NCBI GenBank assembly: GCA_023078685.1
Contig: JALGAS010000006.1
Span: 434,001 to 498,000, forward strand
Length of the DNA stretch: 64,000 nt
Origin: Neopestalotiopsis rosae
Taxonomy: Eukaryota; Ascomycota; Sordariomycetes; Amphisphaeriales; Sporocadaceae
Direction: 5' to 3'
Positions within the stretch are counted from its first letter, which is position 1; each line of letters starts with the position of its first letter. This document shows positions 47,936-61,290 of this stretch, piece after piece. The notes beneath the pieces are model-generated. The model was not told the DNA's origin. It worked only from the letters and a program-made list of their open reading frames with translations, and did not search any database. A program made the translations under genes and the position numbers.

Positions 47936-49566
47936 AGGAGTCTTTGGGAGTCTGACCTTGACCTTGAACCTGAGCTGGTGGCAGCTCGGGTCTGCTTGTC
48001 AAACATTAATCATCCATTCAGGCACACTGGGCAACTTGGTATGCTTGGCAAGAGAGCACACGAGATGGAAATTCGAGGATTCAATAAGAAAAAGAAATTT
48101 GGACACTACAAGAATGAATGACAGACCAGATAAATGAATAAAAAGGGAAAGAGGAAAATAAGGGCGCGATACAAGATGCGGCTACCTTCTCTTCGGGTAT
48201 TTTTTCTTTCTTTCTCTTAATTATTCTTATTCTTATTATATGCCTGCCGCGCTTGGTATCTGGCACACATGATGCACCCGTAAACTGTGTCAGTTATTCA
48301 CGATAAGTACTGTATGTATGCTGGGTAGGTGGTGGTGGTAGTATTATTGCAGATAAATGTGCCCTTCTTGTTTTCTTGGTATCATTCTCGATGGAGACAG
48401 CGGTTTTCGCGAGAGCCCTGGTCTTCGCTGATGTCACAGCATTTGAGCGTCCACTTATATGAGCACAGATACGGCCTATATAATTCCTGTATACGAGGGT
48501 AGATGACAATAGCTTTTGGGGAGCAACTGCGTTTCACATATCACCATCAAACAGTCGAATGTTTACTTGAAGAGGTACTTTGGGTACCAGTGATGAGCAG
48601 GATAAAAGAAAACAAGAGAACAAGCAACCCAAAATAAAAAAAGCCGCCATGGCTGCATCTTAGCCTGTAAGCCTGTAGCCTGGGCATGGCGGGAGGGGCG
48701 CCCTTCGAGACAATAAAATATGTACAATAAATCTACCGCTGCCGCTTACCTCCTAGCCAGCAAACCAGCCAGCCAGGCCAGCAAGCAGCAGCATTAGCAT
48801 TGTTCCAACTGGGACGCAGGCGACTGGACGAGGAACATTGACGCATGGGCGCAGCGACAGGCGGGTTTGCGGGTTTCTACGACTGCACTGGCTTTTTGGG
48901 CGGCGGGGCCCTCTTGGGCCTTCTCTCCCTGTCCACGGATGTGGGTTGGTGGGCTCTGCGGTCGAAAGCCAAGTCGAGGCCCCATGGTGGGAAGATTGAC
49001 AACGGACAAGGCGATGCTGGTGCTGACTGCGCCCAGGAACGTATGTAATTATTATACGTCAGGTACATTACGCAGCGCGAGCCAGAAAAAAAAAAAGTCT
49101 AGTAGTGCCAGAACTTACCTTAGGTAGGAACGTGCGTTTGTCTTGCTGGTACGCGGCAGAGGTTGTTGAGAGCTGGAGGCTCTTTTGGATTTCTTGCTGT
49201 ATCGGCTCTTTTCTCTCCATGTCTTTCGCGCAGCTCTGGCATGACGCTGCTGCAAAGGATATGCAGTCGATCGCTATACGGGTTATGCACATTCCGAAGA
49301 GACTAATGCCCACGCATGGCTATTCTTATTTCTCAGCGTGGTCTGCGTGGCTCCAAGTCCTTCTCCTCGTGGTGGCAAAGTTGCAACTTCCTGATTGCCT
49401 TTTTCGAGGTGGGACGCTGGACGTTCGGTTGCAGATTCGATTCGCAAGAATTACATTACATTTTACCTGCCCTCCAAGCCCTCGCACTACACTAGAACAT
49501 GCGCAGGAGCTTCTAGGCACGGCACAGTCCAACAAGCAGCAGCCACGCTAATAGTAGAGGGGAGGT

Positions 49567-49592
49567 ACCTAGGTTAGGTTAGGTTGGTGTAC
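49567..49592. repeat. Interstitial TTAGG-like repeats
   Basis: CTAGGTTAGGTTAGGTTGG contains TTAGG units resembling, but not identical to, the fungal telomere repeat TTAGGG. A shorter AAGGTTAGGTTAG run occurs near 62630. Confidence 0.6.
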
Positions 49593-52500
49593 AAGGTAGG
49601 TATGTAGGTCTGGTAGCCATAGGTAATCTGGATGGACAAGCTTCAAGGGGAACAGTGGCGGTTGCCAAGACCCGATTGGTCCGGCCCAATCAGTGTTCTT
49701 CAATGCCCTCTCTGCACCGGTAGGATATCCTCGATGTTTTCACAAACCTGTCCTGCTTGCATCGGAAGGTCGGCCGTTAGAGAATCCAGAGGTTGGTCTC
49801 ATGTACTAGCGATAGTTTGATTCATTAATCAACCGCTGCCATTAATCATGATATGGTGTCTCTGTCTGATACCATGTGTGGAATGTCTGGGGTATTACAT
49901 CTGTACAGTATTTCTTTGTTCAGCTCTGCGTCTCCATATGTGGATATTGAGAATGGGCGGTGCTCTCATAATGTAAAAAAAGCTGCCTGCCCTCCCCCAC
50001 GAGACATAATTGTAGGATTCGTCTTTTTGAGGCAATCTCGGCCGCAAACCTGACACCTGAGAAATCGCCATTGCCCTTGATACTGAATCATATTGATACA
50101 CAGTATTATGATCTAGATGAATAGGCCAACACTAGCAATTACCAAAGCAGCAAGCAGTACATGACTACGTAGTACCAAGTCCACGCGTGCCACCGCGAAT
50201 AATGGAGTCCCTACGTCACCCTCGAATGAGGATGTGTTGTTTAATCGAGCCGAAGGGACACATTGGGCATTGCACATCAGAGCCCTATGTGCTAAATGGC
50301 TGATGGCCGTTTGATGAGCCAGGTACAACTATTTTTCAGCTCTGGCAAACGTCAGTTCGTTTAAATAAGGTGCTGATCCTCCCCCCTTTTTATCCCTTCC
50401 GTTGCAGGTATACTGTCACTGCCACTCTGTCGCGTCAAACGGCTTTTCGTGCTGACTGCTGACTGTCCATACCAATACAATCTCACACAGCAGGGTACAT
50501 TCGTACAGGTAGGTGGCAAAACAGTTGTTCTTGGGGGAAAACCTCTCATCCAGAGCACATAAGGGTCAGAAGGGTTCACGCTGTAGCTTCGCAAAACTAT
50601 GCCTTGCCTGTTGCTGAATGTTCGGGGTTGATGCTGAAATTACTGCCGTTCAGAGGTCTCTGCAAGCCACTAAAAAGTCTCCCAGTTGGCCAGCGTTCGT
50701 CAGATCGTACAGTACCCAGTTCGTAGCGGGTGATCTACCCACGCCTGGAGACAATGGGGAGGGTTCCGAGAAGTGATCGGCGGAAGCTCATTCCAGTCGG
50801 GCGGTTCTCTCCAGCCTTATTGGTCTGGCTGCTAAGTTGCTTTTACTGTGTAACTGCTACTTGCAGCGCATCACGAAGACTAATGCAGAGACAGAGAGAC
50901 ATGAAATGCTTGGGCTGCGCAAACCCGAGAAGGCCACTTTCATATGTCAACCTGAAGACGAACATTCGTTGACCAAGTCAAGCCAAGAGCTTTGCCGCAA
51001 TTGTCTAATTTGGGTACGTATATTTAGATAATGTCTGGCTGGCGGGGCCGCCGCTTTGCGTCCAATACAGACAGGACAGTTGGACCCGCTGTCCACCTCG
51101 AGATCCGGCCAATATGCGGCGACGAGTTTCCATTTGGACAGCGACTCAACCCTACTTCTTCTTCTTTTTGTCGTCTGCCACTCTGATATGCAGTGTCCTG
51201 TTTGGAGACATGTATGCGAAAATATGACAAGAGTGATAGCGTGTAGCAAATACGCCATTATCCGATCTGCTCCTTGTGAGCCAGGCACGGGGTATTGGTG
51301 CGGTTCCATTTCGCACGATTCCAACATGTACTGAGAATCTGGACTCATTTCACGCGAGCAGGCAGTGCTAGAGCTGCTGGAGGACCGAGAAGGTATCTGG
51401 AGACTGGAGGGCTATGTGGGTTTACCCTATCCCAGTCGCAGGTAGTGCACATAATCCGGCCCGCACAGGACCCGGCATCTCCAAGGAAACACGCGTTCCG
51501 CTGATCCAGTGCTGGTGGCTTTCCTCCGCGCTCTATGATCATGATATGGATAGTATTCTTTGCATCGTCTGCGCAATGTTGGTTGACTTTGGACGGATGA
51601 GGTCCTGCGAACCATTGGCGCGACACGTTGTATCGCAGAGAGCAGAGATACATGTTCGCACCGTATATCATTACCGCAATGCAGAAATTTTGTTCTTCTG
51701 CTGATACTCGTGCGTAAGCTCGAGTACCGCGTCGTGGTCGAGGTAGTTATTGCGGCACAGCTGTCAGCTACATATTGTAGCTACTTCTCCTATCTATTGT
51801 CGGGTCGTGATGAAAACCTTTCACACTGAAAGCGGCCTTGGAACTGCAGGTGAGGTTGCAATGCTCGTACCTTACCGTGCCTCCAACTAGACTCGTCCAA
51901 TGAGATGAATGTGGCGCGCGACGCATCAATGTAGGAACCAGTGTCAAGTTGGACCATCCAGGACGAAAAACTTGGAAGGGGAAATTAACAGTGCGATCGC
52001 GATACTGGATCTCGCAGGCGCGGCGGCGGAATCTGGGCGTTCAGATGCCTAAACACCGTAGATAAGCCCGAGAGTCCGTTTGTGCCTCTCATAAGCAGGT
52101 CTTCCCGAGTCCCAATCCGGAGTTTTCAACGTTCTTCTAACCAGACCGGAACGTGGAAGAGCTCTGGTAAGCAAAAAAAGACAGGTACAGGGGTAGACAC
52201 AAGCTCTTTTCGGTGGTGACTTTTCCTTGCCGGATACAAGGGATTGTCAGTGCGAATGAATTCTCAAGGCCTTGTTGGGTGCGCTTAAAATCAAAGCTAC
52301 CAACCCCTGGTTTGGTGGTTGCATTTGCCCTGTTCCTGCCCCAGTCTTGAAGCAAAGCACAGAAGGAGGAGAGTATCTACTGTGTACTATGTAGAGAACA
52401 GAGCAAAGAAGAATGGTATCATGAACCCATTGTAGATCTCACGCCGGAGGAGAAGGAAGAAAAGACCCAAACCCCTTATCCTTGTTTTCGAATGGAGGCG

Positions 52501-55500
52501 GGAAGGCCTGAAAGGGTAGCAGTACCGAGGGTTTGTGAATCTTTGGCCCAGATCTGATGGTATTCCCATATAATCTCCCTTGCTTCCGGAACTCAACATT
52601 GAAAGGAGAGACGCTTGTCTCCTGGGTTGGGTACCTTGCTCAATATTCCGTTCATCGCCATGACCGAAGCCTTGTGCGGATACTGCTTTGGGGACTATGG
52701 CTAGTGGAAAGTAAATAGTATGTAGACTAGATGAAAGAGCCGTTGTTAGTTGGTAACGTACGTGGCAGGCGCGCCGCAGCTACCGACGCTGAAGCCCTGT
52801 GCTGGACGTAATGTGGGATTATCGGATACATTTGAATAGTGGTTGTACTCGGTAGCTTGAGTGGGCAGGTACATGATCGAGGTACCTCCTACCTGGCCCC
52901 AGTGCTGGGTAGGTACATAGAGCACTGCCAAACCGGTAGACATGGACGGTAGCAGTCAGTAGCGGTTGGTCAATTCGGCCCACTGCCGTAGCAAAACTGG
53001 CAACATTACACAAAAATCCAAATTTCTCTGGTTCCTCTTTGGCAACCCCTGGACAATTCTTGGGCTGACCGTTATGAGCCGCTGGATAATTTTCGAGCGA
53101 TGACGTTAACACCCACGAGTCACTCTGAACAGTCTCTCTGTCGTCGAGCTCGGTGCTTTGCCTGCTGCGCCTGCGCCTGCGCCCAACGTCTACGAAGTAG
53201 AAGCGCAAGCAAATATGAAGCAGTCAGTGCAGTTAAAGTCAAGTCCCCTATTTACCAGCCCGGGACTTTATGGGGGGATCCTGCAGATCAGCACCGCGGT
53301 CTGGCCCCTTCAGAATCGCTATTCTTCGAGAGAACTGCATGCGAACTTGCATTAGGCACCAGCGCAAAGAGGGGCGGCAGCTATTTCTTCTTCTTCCCAA
53401 AGCACAGCACCAGCAGCGACCGACAGCCCTGGGTGGAGGGGCTCGAGGGGGGATGGAAAAGCAGGAAGCATCAGACCAGGGCATTTCGAACTGGAGGCTG
53501 TCTGTTTAGCTGGGGCCAGAAACTACGCGCTTATTGGCTTTCGGCCCTTATCGATCACCTTGAAGAAAACAAGATGGAAGAAAGAGACATGGGACGACAT
53601 GCCTCGCCAAGAGCACCGTCGCCTCGAGGGTCTCCACAACTTCGGGTCGTTACTAAAATGGTCTCTCGGCGGGGCGGACGCGATACTACTGGGGCCCATC
53701 CGCGCAGGCAAGATCGTGATCGGATTTCTCGCGATGACCCACGCGAAAAGCCGGCGCGCCCTTTCTCTCTCTCTCGAAACTTTGGTGCCGAAACAAAGCT
53801 GCACGTTATGTCGGACAGCTCGACGGATGGTCTGACTGACGACTTTAGCTGGATGTCTTTGAATGCTTGCAGCTCGTCTGTTCCTGGTCAACTTGTATAT
53901 TTCGAGCGCCATTAATAAGTAATAAGTAAGCTGTGCACCCGAGCAGTAAAGCCCCTACAGCCCAGCACCTTGGCACGACATTTTCTACTACGCCCCCTGC
54001 TCGCCATGGTATCCGGCTTTGCCAGCACTACAGGCTACCTGCTAGAATCAAGTTGGTTTGATGCTCCATTGCTCCATGGCTTGCGACAACAGCTACCATT
54101 ATCATGATAACCACTTATAATTCATGGCCAACCCCATATCCCGCCGGGCTGGAGACATGATAGCAGCAGCAGGATTCAGCTTAGATCAGATCCCTATCAC
54201 GATGGATCGCTTTGGACCTTTAGAACGACTTTTCAGTCACCGCTCTGAACCACATTGCTGCGCGGACCCTCTCACTGCGTTGGCTCAGATCAGGGAGTAT
54301 GCCATTCAAACGGCCCGCAAGTCGGGCAGACATCCTCGACTCCAACATTGAACCCGTTTATCAGCACGGCGATTCTCGCTAGATGCAGTAATATTGTCGT
54401 GCTCAATCAAGGCGGCCCCATTTCTCACTCATGCTCGGCCGCACATTTGAATCCTTTTTGCCCCAACTGTTTCTGCAGCATGACTGCAGCTGTAGTTTGC
54501 ACTGCTGAGCACCATGATATGAGGCTCTCGAGTCGTCATAGGCTCTCGGTCATTAACCGTCATTCAATCCAATTCCGTACAGTGCACTATCAATGACCCC
54601 CATGCTGCCCTACGTTTGAGATGGACGCAAAGCCATATCTGAAGAGCAGCATCCCAGGGATGTCATCCTTGTCGAAAAGCATGCAGCAATTGCTCCTTGA
54701 AGATCCAATCAAGAGCGCAAAAAGGTTGCCTAAAGCCGGATCAGAAAGACCAGGGTCCACTCCTGCTCCATTTATCTCTTGAATTGTATGCATATTGGTA
54801 AATTGCCATATTACAAACATTGGCATTTGTCCCGCTTACCTTTTCTCTTCATCAAGCTGGTCCAACGCTATTCGGAATCCTTCTCGGAGAACTCACTCGG
54901 CAGGCATATTGCTGCATGCCGATCATTCTCTGCGGTCCCTTGTACACTCAATTCATGGTATCTCATTCGAAAATTTCTACTTGGTGTGACACTCGCAGCA
55001 CTTCATCTGAGAGTTCCTTCTACCCAGTGGACCGGGCAAACAAAGATCAAAATGCGGATATCATATGGTGGGTCTCTACGGAGTAGTTCCGTGTCATTTA
55101 GGTCAGAATCACTGGTTATGATGCAAATGATGGATGACTGACATGGAATTGGCCAACCATCATTTCACGTTATCCCCCGGAGAACCGCGTCACTCCGTTG
55201 CCGTTCCAGTCATTCAGTATGTCCGGTCACAAAGTCTGACCAGGGCGGTTGAAACTCTCCGCCCGGCCCCGGTGCCCAAGGCTGCGATACCACCTACGAG
55301 AGAGCGCTGTCGACATGCGAATTACTCTGTCATCTGTCTGAGTGGTCGAATATTTTCCGAACGCGCGTTGCTCAATGTCCGTCATGCAGCACCAGGGTCC
55401 ACCATCAGACAAATCGATCTCGACACGATGGAATTCGCGATCGAAAATTGTCTGAACCACTACCATGACGGGATTTGTACAGCAGACCACCTATAGCTCC

Positions 55501-56006
55501 AGGCCAGCGAATTGTCTGAGTCTTCGCCAATAATGCACTTGGCACGCAGAGCAGTGTATCCAGGAACGGGAACAGTAAATTGTCTTACGAATCTTTGATT
55601 CACACAAAAGACGGCGGTTGATTTGCTCCGTTTGCTGGGGGTAGCTCTGCTATTGAATTCGGAATCGCAAGAAGCCGTTGATGGGCCCTCGTAGTATGGA
55701 CATCCCACCATGGCCATTGGCGAGCTCAAGGACTCCCAATCTCACAAGTTGCAGGGCGACCCTGTGTCAGTCCAACTTGGGGAAGCGTATGAGAAGTCGG
55801 AGGGCCAATGAGTATCTACCCGTCGGAAAATCATGGGGCATGACCTAGCGATCGCGGCAATAAAGCTAAACAACATGAACCTACCCGGATATGCCACGAC
55901 GATTCACCGCCGCGCAAGTACTATAGTGTATGCCTGCCAAGCCGGATTGTATGTGACCGGGCAGGCAAGAACACATGTCTGTGTTGAGAATTCAAAATCA
56001 ACTTGG

Positions 56007-56032
56007 TTTTTTTTTTTGGTTTTTTTTTTTTT
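56007..56032. repeat. Interrupted poly-T tract
   Basis: Two runs of T (11 and 13) separated by GG inside the gene-poor region. Confidence 0.8.
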
Positions 56033-58681
56033 GCGTCCTCTTACCTTTTCGGATGGTGTTGTGCGGATCTATTTTTTTATAGAACAAGATGTGCTCAATT
56101 GGGAAGGATGGGCACCTGTTCGCCACACAAACGCCACCTCATGCCTGCCATACAAATTCGCCTGGCAGCCCTATGCGGCTATATCGAAGCCGTTTATAGC
56201 ACATTCAACGCTGCGATGATGTGCTCAAGCCACCCTTCGGTTGCCTTTCGCCTTCATGTTTCGTATACCTCTGTCGATCATTCGTATTCGTCTGCATCAC
56301 GTTTCGTAGCCAATCAGTCGGCCGAGAGACGAATTGTATACTCCGGAAAGGACAATAACGCAGAGGGTTTCGTAGCCTCATCTCGGGTATCTCTCAACCG
56401 TCCAAACGTCAAATCTTGGCGTTGCCTCTTGGCCAATACTTGATCCTCGACAGTAGGTTATACTGGGTGTAGTAGAAGCGAATATGTAGTTCGAAGGGGC
56501 AATGACAGCTTCCGGGCAGGTCATACTTTGAATTTCGCCACGAAACAGCTTGTGCTGGAGACGGAAATAGTATCAAACATGTTCACGATGCCCAGTAGCC
56601 ATGCTTCATTTGGCTGGCTCGCGAACAGACATACACCGCCGCTTGGCTGGGTCCCTTGCAAAACGGCAAACGACATGCGATGAACTGCAGTCATGTTTCC
56701 AATCGCAAATAAGATCAACTGTTTACTGGTTCTCAGAGCATCAACATCTAGAAATGCAAACACAGAATACTCAGCCTTTCCCCTTTCTTTGTTTTGCGCC
56801 GCCCCTGGCCTCTGTAGCCGCTCTGTTCCCCAGATTCTGCGTTACCGGCTTTGGAAAACGTGTAGTCTGGTTGCATCCCGTCCCCCAATAGATCGGCCCT
56901 ATATGAGAGCGCGGTTAATGACCGTTGGGAGGTTTTGGTCCGAAAGGCCCCAGGAAAACCAGATTCAAAGCACAGAGGTAAGCCTCAGAACCAACGAACG
57001 ACATATTCTGGGACCTGCAATCTTGCTACGTATGCACCTTTTCCCACCTCGGTTTTCCGGGGGCGCGCCCAACGCAAGGCGCGCGATACCAGTAGCTTTG
57101 GAGGGAAAGACTGAAATTCAGGGGCGAGTGGAGGGGGGAGGGCGGGAAAGGTTGGAATCTCCTTGAACCAGGCAATCCGGCAAGATCCTATTTCCCGGCT
57201 GACGGTCAATCTCACGTTACCACGCCATGGGTGACAGCCGTCCCAGAATGGTGGCCGGCTTGCTTCTTCTCGCCGGGTCGTAAGATGGGCCTCTTAGACC
57301 AATATGGAAAATGAATATGATAATGCGTGCCTGTCAGCGCCATACAGCAGTTCCGTACGTCTTGTTGCATGGTTGGTGACCGCTGATAAGTTATGTCTGT
57401 GTGTGTATCACTTGGTTGAATCATATCAAATTCTTGGGCTGGTTGATATGATATTCCTCCACAAAGAAATTGATGGATCAATAAGTGTTTCTTGCTTGGA
57501 ACAGGTGCCACCTGCGAAGAACCAACCAAGAGGCGACGTCCATTGCATCGCCGAGGCAGTTGGCACCACGCGCGAACAAGCGACTCTCCCGAGTAATAGA
57601 AGTGTAAGAATGGAAACAACGAGTGATGTCAAATTGCGAATTGACTTCGTCAAAGCGATGATGATGGCATTCTCTGTAGTGTTGCAAATGGCCTCGACCC
57701 TATTCAGGAAGCTCATTGTTGGTGCGACTCGGCCCGACGTTCCCTCTCGGCCCTTTTCCCCTTGCGTTATAATATAGATTTTGCATGTAGTTCATCCTCG
57801 AAATCTCATGTATAGTATTTTCGGTTACTTCTGTAGCATCTCAATGGGCCGATTTGATTCCTAGGACTCCCAGTCCGTTGGCAAGCGAAGGAGATTGCAG
57901 CATAGGTTGGTCCTTTGCCCAGATGTGAACTCGAGTTACTGACTTGCTTACATGCTCTCCGAAATCACTTCCCGATCAGCTTCACTTAGGAAGCAAGCTG
58001 ACTGTAATTCTTCGTTGAATCTGTGCAGAATAATCAATTTGACGTGGTAGATATACAAGACCGAGAACAACTATAATGGATAATATGCGATGAATCACCC
58101 TTCTAACGAATTTCTGTCGCTCATCTTTGATGAGAATTGTCTGGGAAACACTGAATGATCTATGACAAAGATTACTTGATTCTTTGTGTATTTATTGACT
58201 TGAATGTAGGACACAATACTATTCATGATTCCCATGTACTCTCATGCGAATCTGCGATTGCTCTGTTTGCAAAAGTTCAATCAGAAGCTAGAGGGTAATG
58301 TCCCACGCCGTACGAACTGGGTGCCTATAGAAATATTTTCACGCGTTCAAGCCTCGAGCGCGTGGTAGAGTCTATTGACACATTTCAAGGTAGGCATCAA
58401 GCTGAGTCTTGACAACTGATTTTTGAGTTATGGCAGACGTAATGTGTCGTTTATCACTTTCCAAACGAGGCGGTGAAAAAAGACCTTGTCCACGGCAACG
58501 ATGGAACAAAGAAAGGTGATAATCTTCTTGTCTTGAATAATGCTCTATTGTCGTCATGTGCTTTCAACAATTACAGCCTGCTGGTATATAAATACAAGCA
58601 TTAGTATGTCTACGGTCGTTTATCACACCGTGTTGTCTTTGCTTCAAGTTGCCATCAAACGTTTACAACATATACTCCAAA

Positions 58682-59563
58682 ATGGACGACCGTGAGATCC
58701 AAAGAATGATTCGCAATAAATACATGCAAGGTAAGAAATCCAACCCTAGATTTTGGTGTACGAGTGCAAAAGTTGAAACTCAAAACATAACTAACAAGAA
58801 ACCGACAATAGAAAACCTCGCCGCCTTTATGGAATGCATGCGCCAGCTCGGCCGCGTGCCCAGCAACGACCAAGAAGCCGCCGAGATCCAGGGCGGCTTC
58901 CTGGCCGAGATGCAGCGCCAGAGGATTGAGCAGGCGCCCTCGGACGCCATCCGTGCCCTGCGCGTCGCGGCCTGGCGAGCGCGCGAGCTTCACCACAACG
59001 AGCTCGCCGACGGCGAGGGCTACCTGGAGCGCGCCTCGCAGTGCCGGGAGCGGCAGCGGCATCTCGAGAGGAGTACGAGGACCACCCTGGATGGCAGTGG
59101 CAGTGGCAGTGGCAGTGGCGGCGGCAACAGCAGCGAGCAGCACTGCCGTGCCATGGCTGGGCTCTGTGCCGAGGAGGCGCGCGCGTGCGAGGGGCGCGCG
59201 GCCTTGTCCCGGGAGCTGGCGGGGCGGGCGCTGGAGCGGGGGGACATGCTCGAGCGGATCCAGATGAATCATGAATTCTGGGACTACAAGGCGGCCGAGG
59301 TCCGTGATGCTGCTGCTTCTGCTGCTGGTGACGGCACGGACGCGGGGTCCCTGGCCGAGCAGGAGGAGGTTCGGCGCCACGCCGAGGAGGATCTCAAGGT
59401 GAGGTTTGATAGAGAGTTGGCCAGAGAGGCCGAGGATGTGGCGAGGGCAGAGCAGGCCGACCTCGAATTGGAGCAAGGGTGTATGGCACGAGATGAGAGC
59501 AGAGCGGAGCTGGTTCGCCTGTATAATATCGAAAAGGAGGCTCGGGCGGCTGGACTGGCCTAG
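58682..59563 (+). CDS. Unrecognised coiled-coil-rich hypothetical protein
   Basis: Two exons (58682-58730, 58812-59563) give 266 residues; the 81-nt intron has a GTAAGA donor, an ATAACTAAC branch site and a TAG acceptor. Because the intron length is a multiple of three and contains no stop, retention would insert 27 residues without breaking the frame. The protein is strongly charged and mostly helical, rich in Ala, Glu and Arg (AAEIQGGFLAEMQRQRIE; RRHAEEDLKVRFDRELAREA), with a GSGSGSGSGGG linker near residue 140. No signal peptide, membrane helix or catalytic motif is visible. I do not recognise the family. It is GC-rich relative to its surroundings, which supports coding. Confidence 0.7.
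   Translation: MDDREIQRMIRNKYMQGKKSNPRFWCTSAKVETQNITNKKPTIENLAAFMECMRQLGRVPSNDQEAAEIQGGFLAEMQRQRIEQAPSDAIRALRVAAWRARELHHNELADGEGYLERASQCRERQRHLERSTRTTLDGSGSGSGSGGGNSSEQHCRAMAGLCAEEARACEGRAALSRELAGRALERGDMLERIQMNHEFWDYKAAEVRDAAASAAGDGTDAGSLAEQEEVRRHAEEDLKVRFDRELAREAEDVARAEQADLELEQGCMARDESRAELVRLYNIEKEARAAGLA
59093..59116 (+). repeat. In-gene GGCAGT microsatellite
   Basis: Four tandem copies of GGCAGT encode the Gly-Ser linker of the coiled-coil protein; copy number may vary among strains. Confidence 0.8.
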
Positions 59564-59864
59564 ATGTTGTAATGGAAGATGGAGTAAATTATCTTTGGAT
59601 CGATTTCAACTTCGTCCAAAAAAAAGAATGAAATAATGCTGTTCTGATATTCACTTTATTCCTGTCCCAGTATTCAGTGTTGAGACACGAAACGTCTCCG
59701 TATGTTTTCAGTCAAAGCAGCATACCAAGACTATGAGCGAGTCACTGGACACAAAATCTCTCCATTCTTGCAAGTGTTCAGCTTATATCTTCATGAATTG
59801 GTTTAGAGCGCTCTCTCTATTCTATGTCTTTCCGTCTGTAACCTTCGGCTGGTTGGGTATCGTC
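59564..59864. other. Convergent 3' region
   Basis: 301 bp between the convergent hypothetical gene and the glycosyltransferase; nothing else is seen. Confidence 0.6.
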
Positions 59865-61290
59865 TCAATTCGCAAGTTCTCTAACCTGGCTTTCGATCAT
59901 GGCCAGAGGGTTCAGGTCTAGGGATTCCTTCTGGAGCTCGACTGCTTTCTTCTTGTACACCTCGTCATCGAGCACCTTGCGGACAGTGCTGTGTATCTCT
60001 TCAATCTCGGGTTTCTCGGACCTGATTGAAATTCCCAGCTTGAAAAACTCTATCCGCGCTGCAACTTCGCCCTTGTCCTGGCCAGTAGTGCCTAGTGTGA
60101 CTATAGGAACTCCGTGACCGATGGCATGAGAAGCGCCGCCATAGCCAGCATTGAAAATAAAAACGTCGGAATAGGGGAGTACAGCATCGTACGGGAAGTA
60201 GTCAATCACCCGAGTGTGAGCTGGTAGTTCAAAGTCTGTTGGCAAGCTGGCGCCTCGCGATCCAATCGCAACCACGAGCAAAATGTCCTGCTCGTTTTGA
60301 AGAGCTCGGATGACGGGTAGAAGCAGAGCTTCGTGTTCATAGGTGAGGGTTCCCTGGGCAAGGAACACAACTTTTTTGCCTGCCCCTGCTGCACCTGTGA
60401 CGTCGGGCCACCAAGACGGATACTCCAGAGCCGGGTTCAGTGATTGGGGAGGTAAAGTACCCATGAACTTGACTTTCTTGTCTCGTGAGTCATCTGGATA
60501 CTCGAATCCGGGACCGCAAAGCTGTAAGAAAAGATCCGAAGTCAGGACGAAGTCGTCCATAGAAAAGTATTCTGGCCATCTTGTGCAGCCAGCTTCTTGA
60601 AGCTTCTTTGCGTGGGTCTCTGCTATTCCTCTGAAGGGGAATCTCCGAAGCAGATCGATCATGTACAAGTGCCGGGCCTTGACTGCTGGAGAATCCTCGT
60701 AGGGAAACCCGGGACCACATATACCAGTGACCGGGGTGTCGATCATGATGGGGTTGATTCCAAGACAAATCGTCTTTGGCATTGTAGTGTAACCCTTTGG
60801 CAACGGCGCTCCATAGTGCTTTTTGACCAAATCAGTCTTTGCGCCATATTTGTTGTGAAGGAACTTGTCTCATGACTTAACTTACAAACGGATGAACGGC
60901 TGCAGCGCCAATTTCGTGGAAGATTATGACCTCCCTTGCTGGGTCGCGCTCATGTAGCATTTCCAAGGCCTGGCGCACCTGTTCTACACGTTTTGGTAGA
61001 CTTGTTAAGAAGACATTTTCAAATGCGTACGCAAACAACTCAACATGCATCTTGGCGTCTAATGCAGCAAGCCTCTCCGGAGCGAAGGCTTCCATGTTCA
61101 AAGGCTCGAGAGCAGACCATTCTGCTCCAGTGCGGGCGACTTGGTCTTTGAACTCTGAGCCAGTGAGGAACAAGACATCATATCCTTTTTGGATATGATA
61201 AGAAGCGACCCGAAGCAGGGGTGTGACGTGTCCAGCTGCTGCTGCTGCCACGAAAAGCAATATCGGCCTGGTGCTGCTGGAAATGGCCAT
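59865..61290 (-). CDS. UDP-glycosyltransferase (GT1, MGT-like)
   Basis: Two exons (60886-61290 and 59865-60836) with a 49-nt GTAAGT..AAG intron give 458 residues; the acceptor is the best in-frame choice, but a nearby alternative cannot be excluded. The ATG at 61290 begins an N-terminal Rossmann strand PILLFVAAAAAGHVTPLLRV, in which the GHVTP block is typical of the GT-B acceptor domain. The C-terminal donor domain has KKVVFLAQGTLTYEHEALLL, TRVIDYFPYDAVLPYSDVF and the nucleotide-sugar signature region FNAGYGGASHAIGHGVPIV, though the usual His of HGG is replaced by Asn. Fungal members glycosylate small hydrophobic compounds or sterols in the cytosol. There is no obvious partner gene next to it. 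A TATA box lies at 61406-61413. Confidence 0.85.

Larger units (their letters stand above)
45976..58681. other. 12.7-kb gene-poor region
   Basis: I find no frame or splice model with recognisable protein features across this interval. Frames of 60-150 codons occur on both strands and overlap freely, as in non-coding DNA. The longest, 271 codons at 53100-53915, has a random-looking composition. Base composition is not strongly AT-rich, so there is no obvious mark of repeat-induced mutation. Visible structure is limited to microsatellites, TAGG/TTAGG-type runs and poly-T tracts listed separately. The left part includes the promoter of the gene starting at 45975, and the right part that of the gene at 58682. 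Confidence 0.5.

Noticed and set aside
53100..53915. 271-codon forward frame, the longest in the gene-poor region
   Set aside because: Composition is erratic, with no domain, signal peptide or codon bias, and it overlaps a 129-codon reverse frame; most likely chance.
58655..59476. 273-codon reverse frame
   Set aside because: It is the antisense of a GC-rich coding gene with a well-placed intron on the forward strand.
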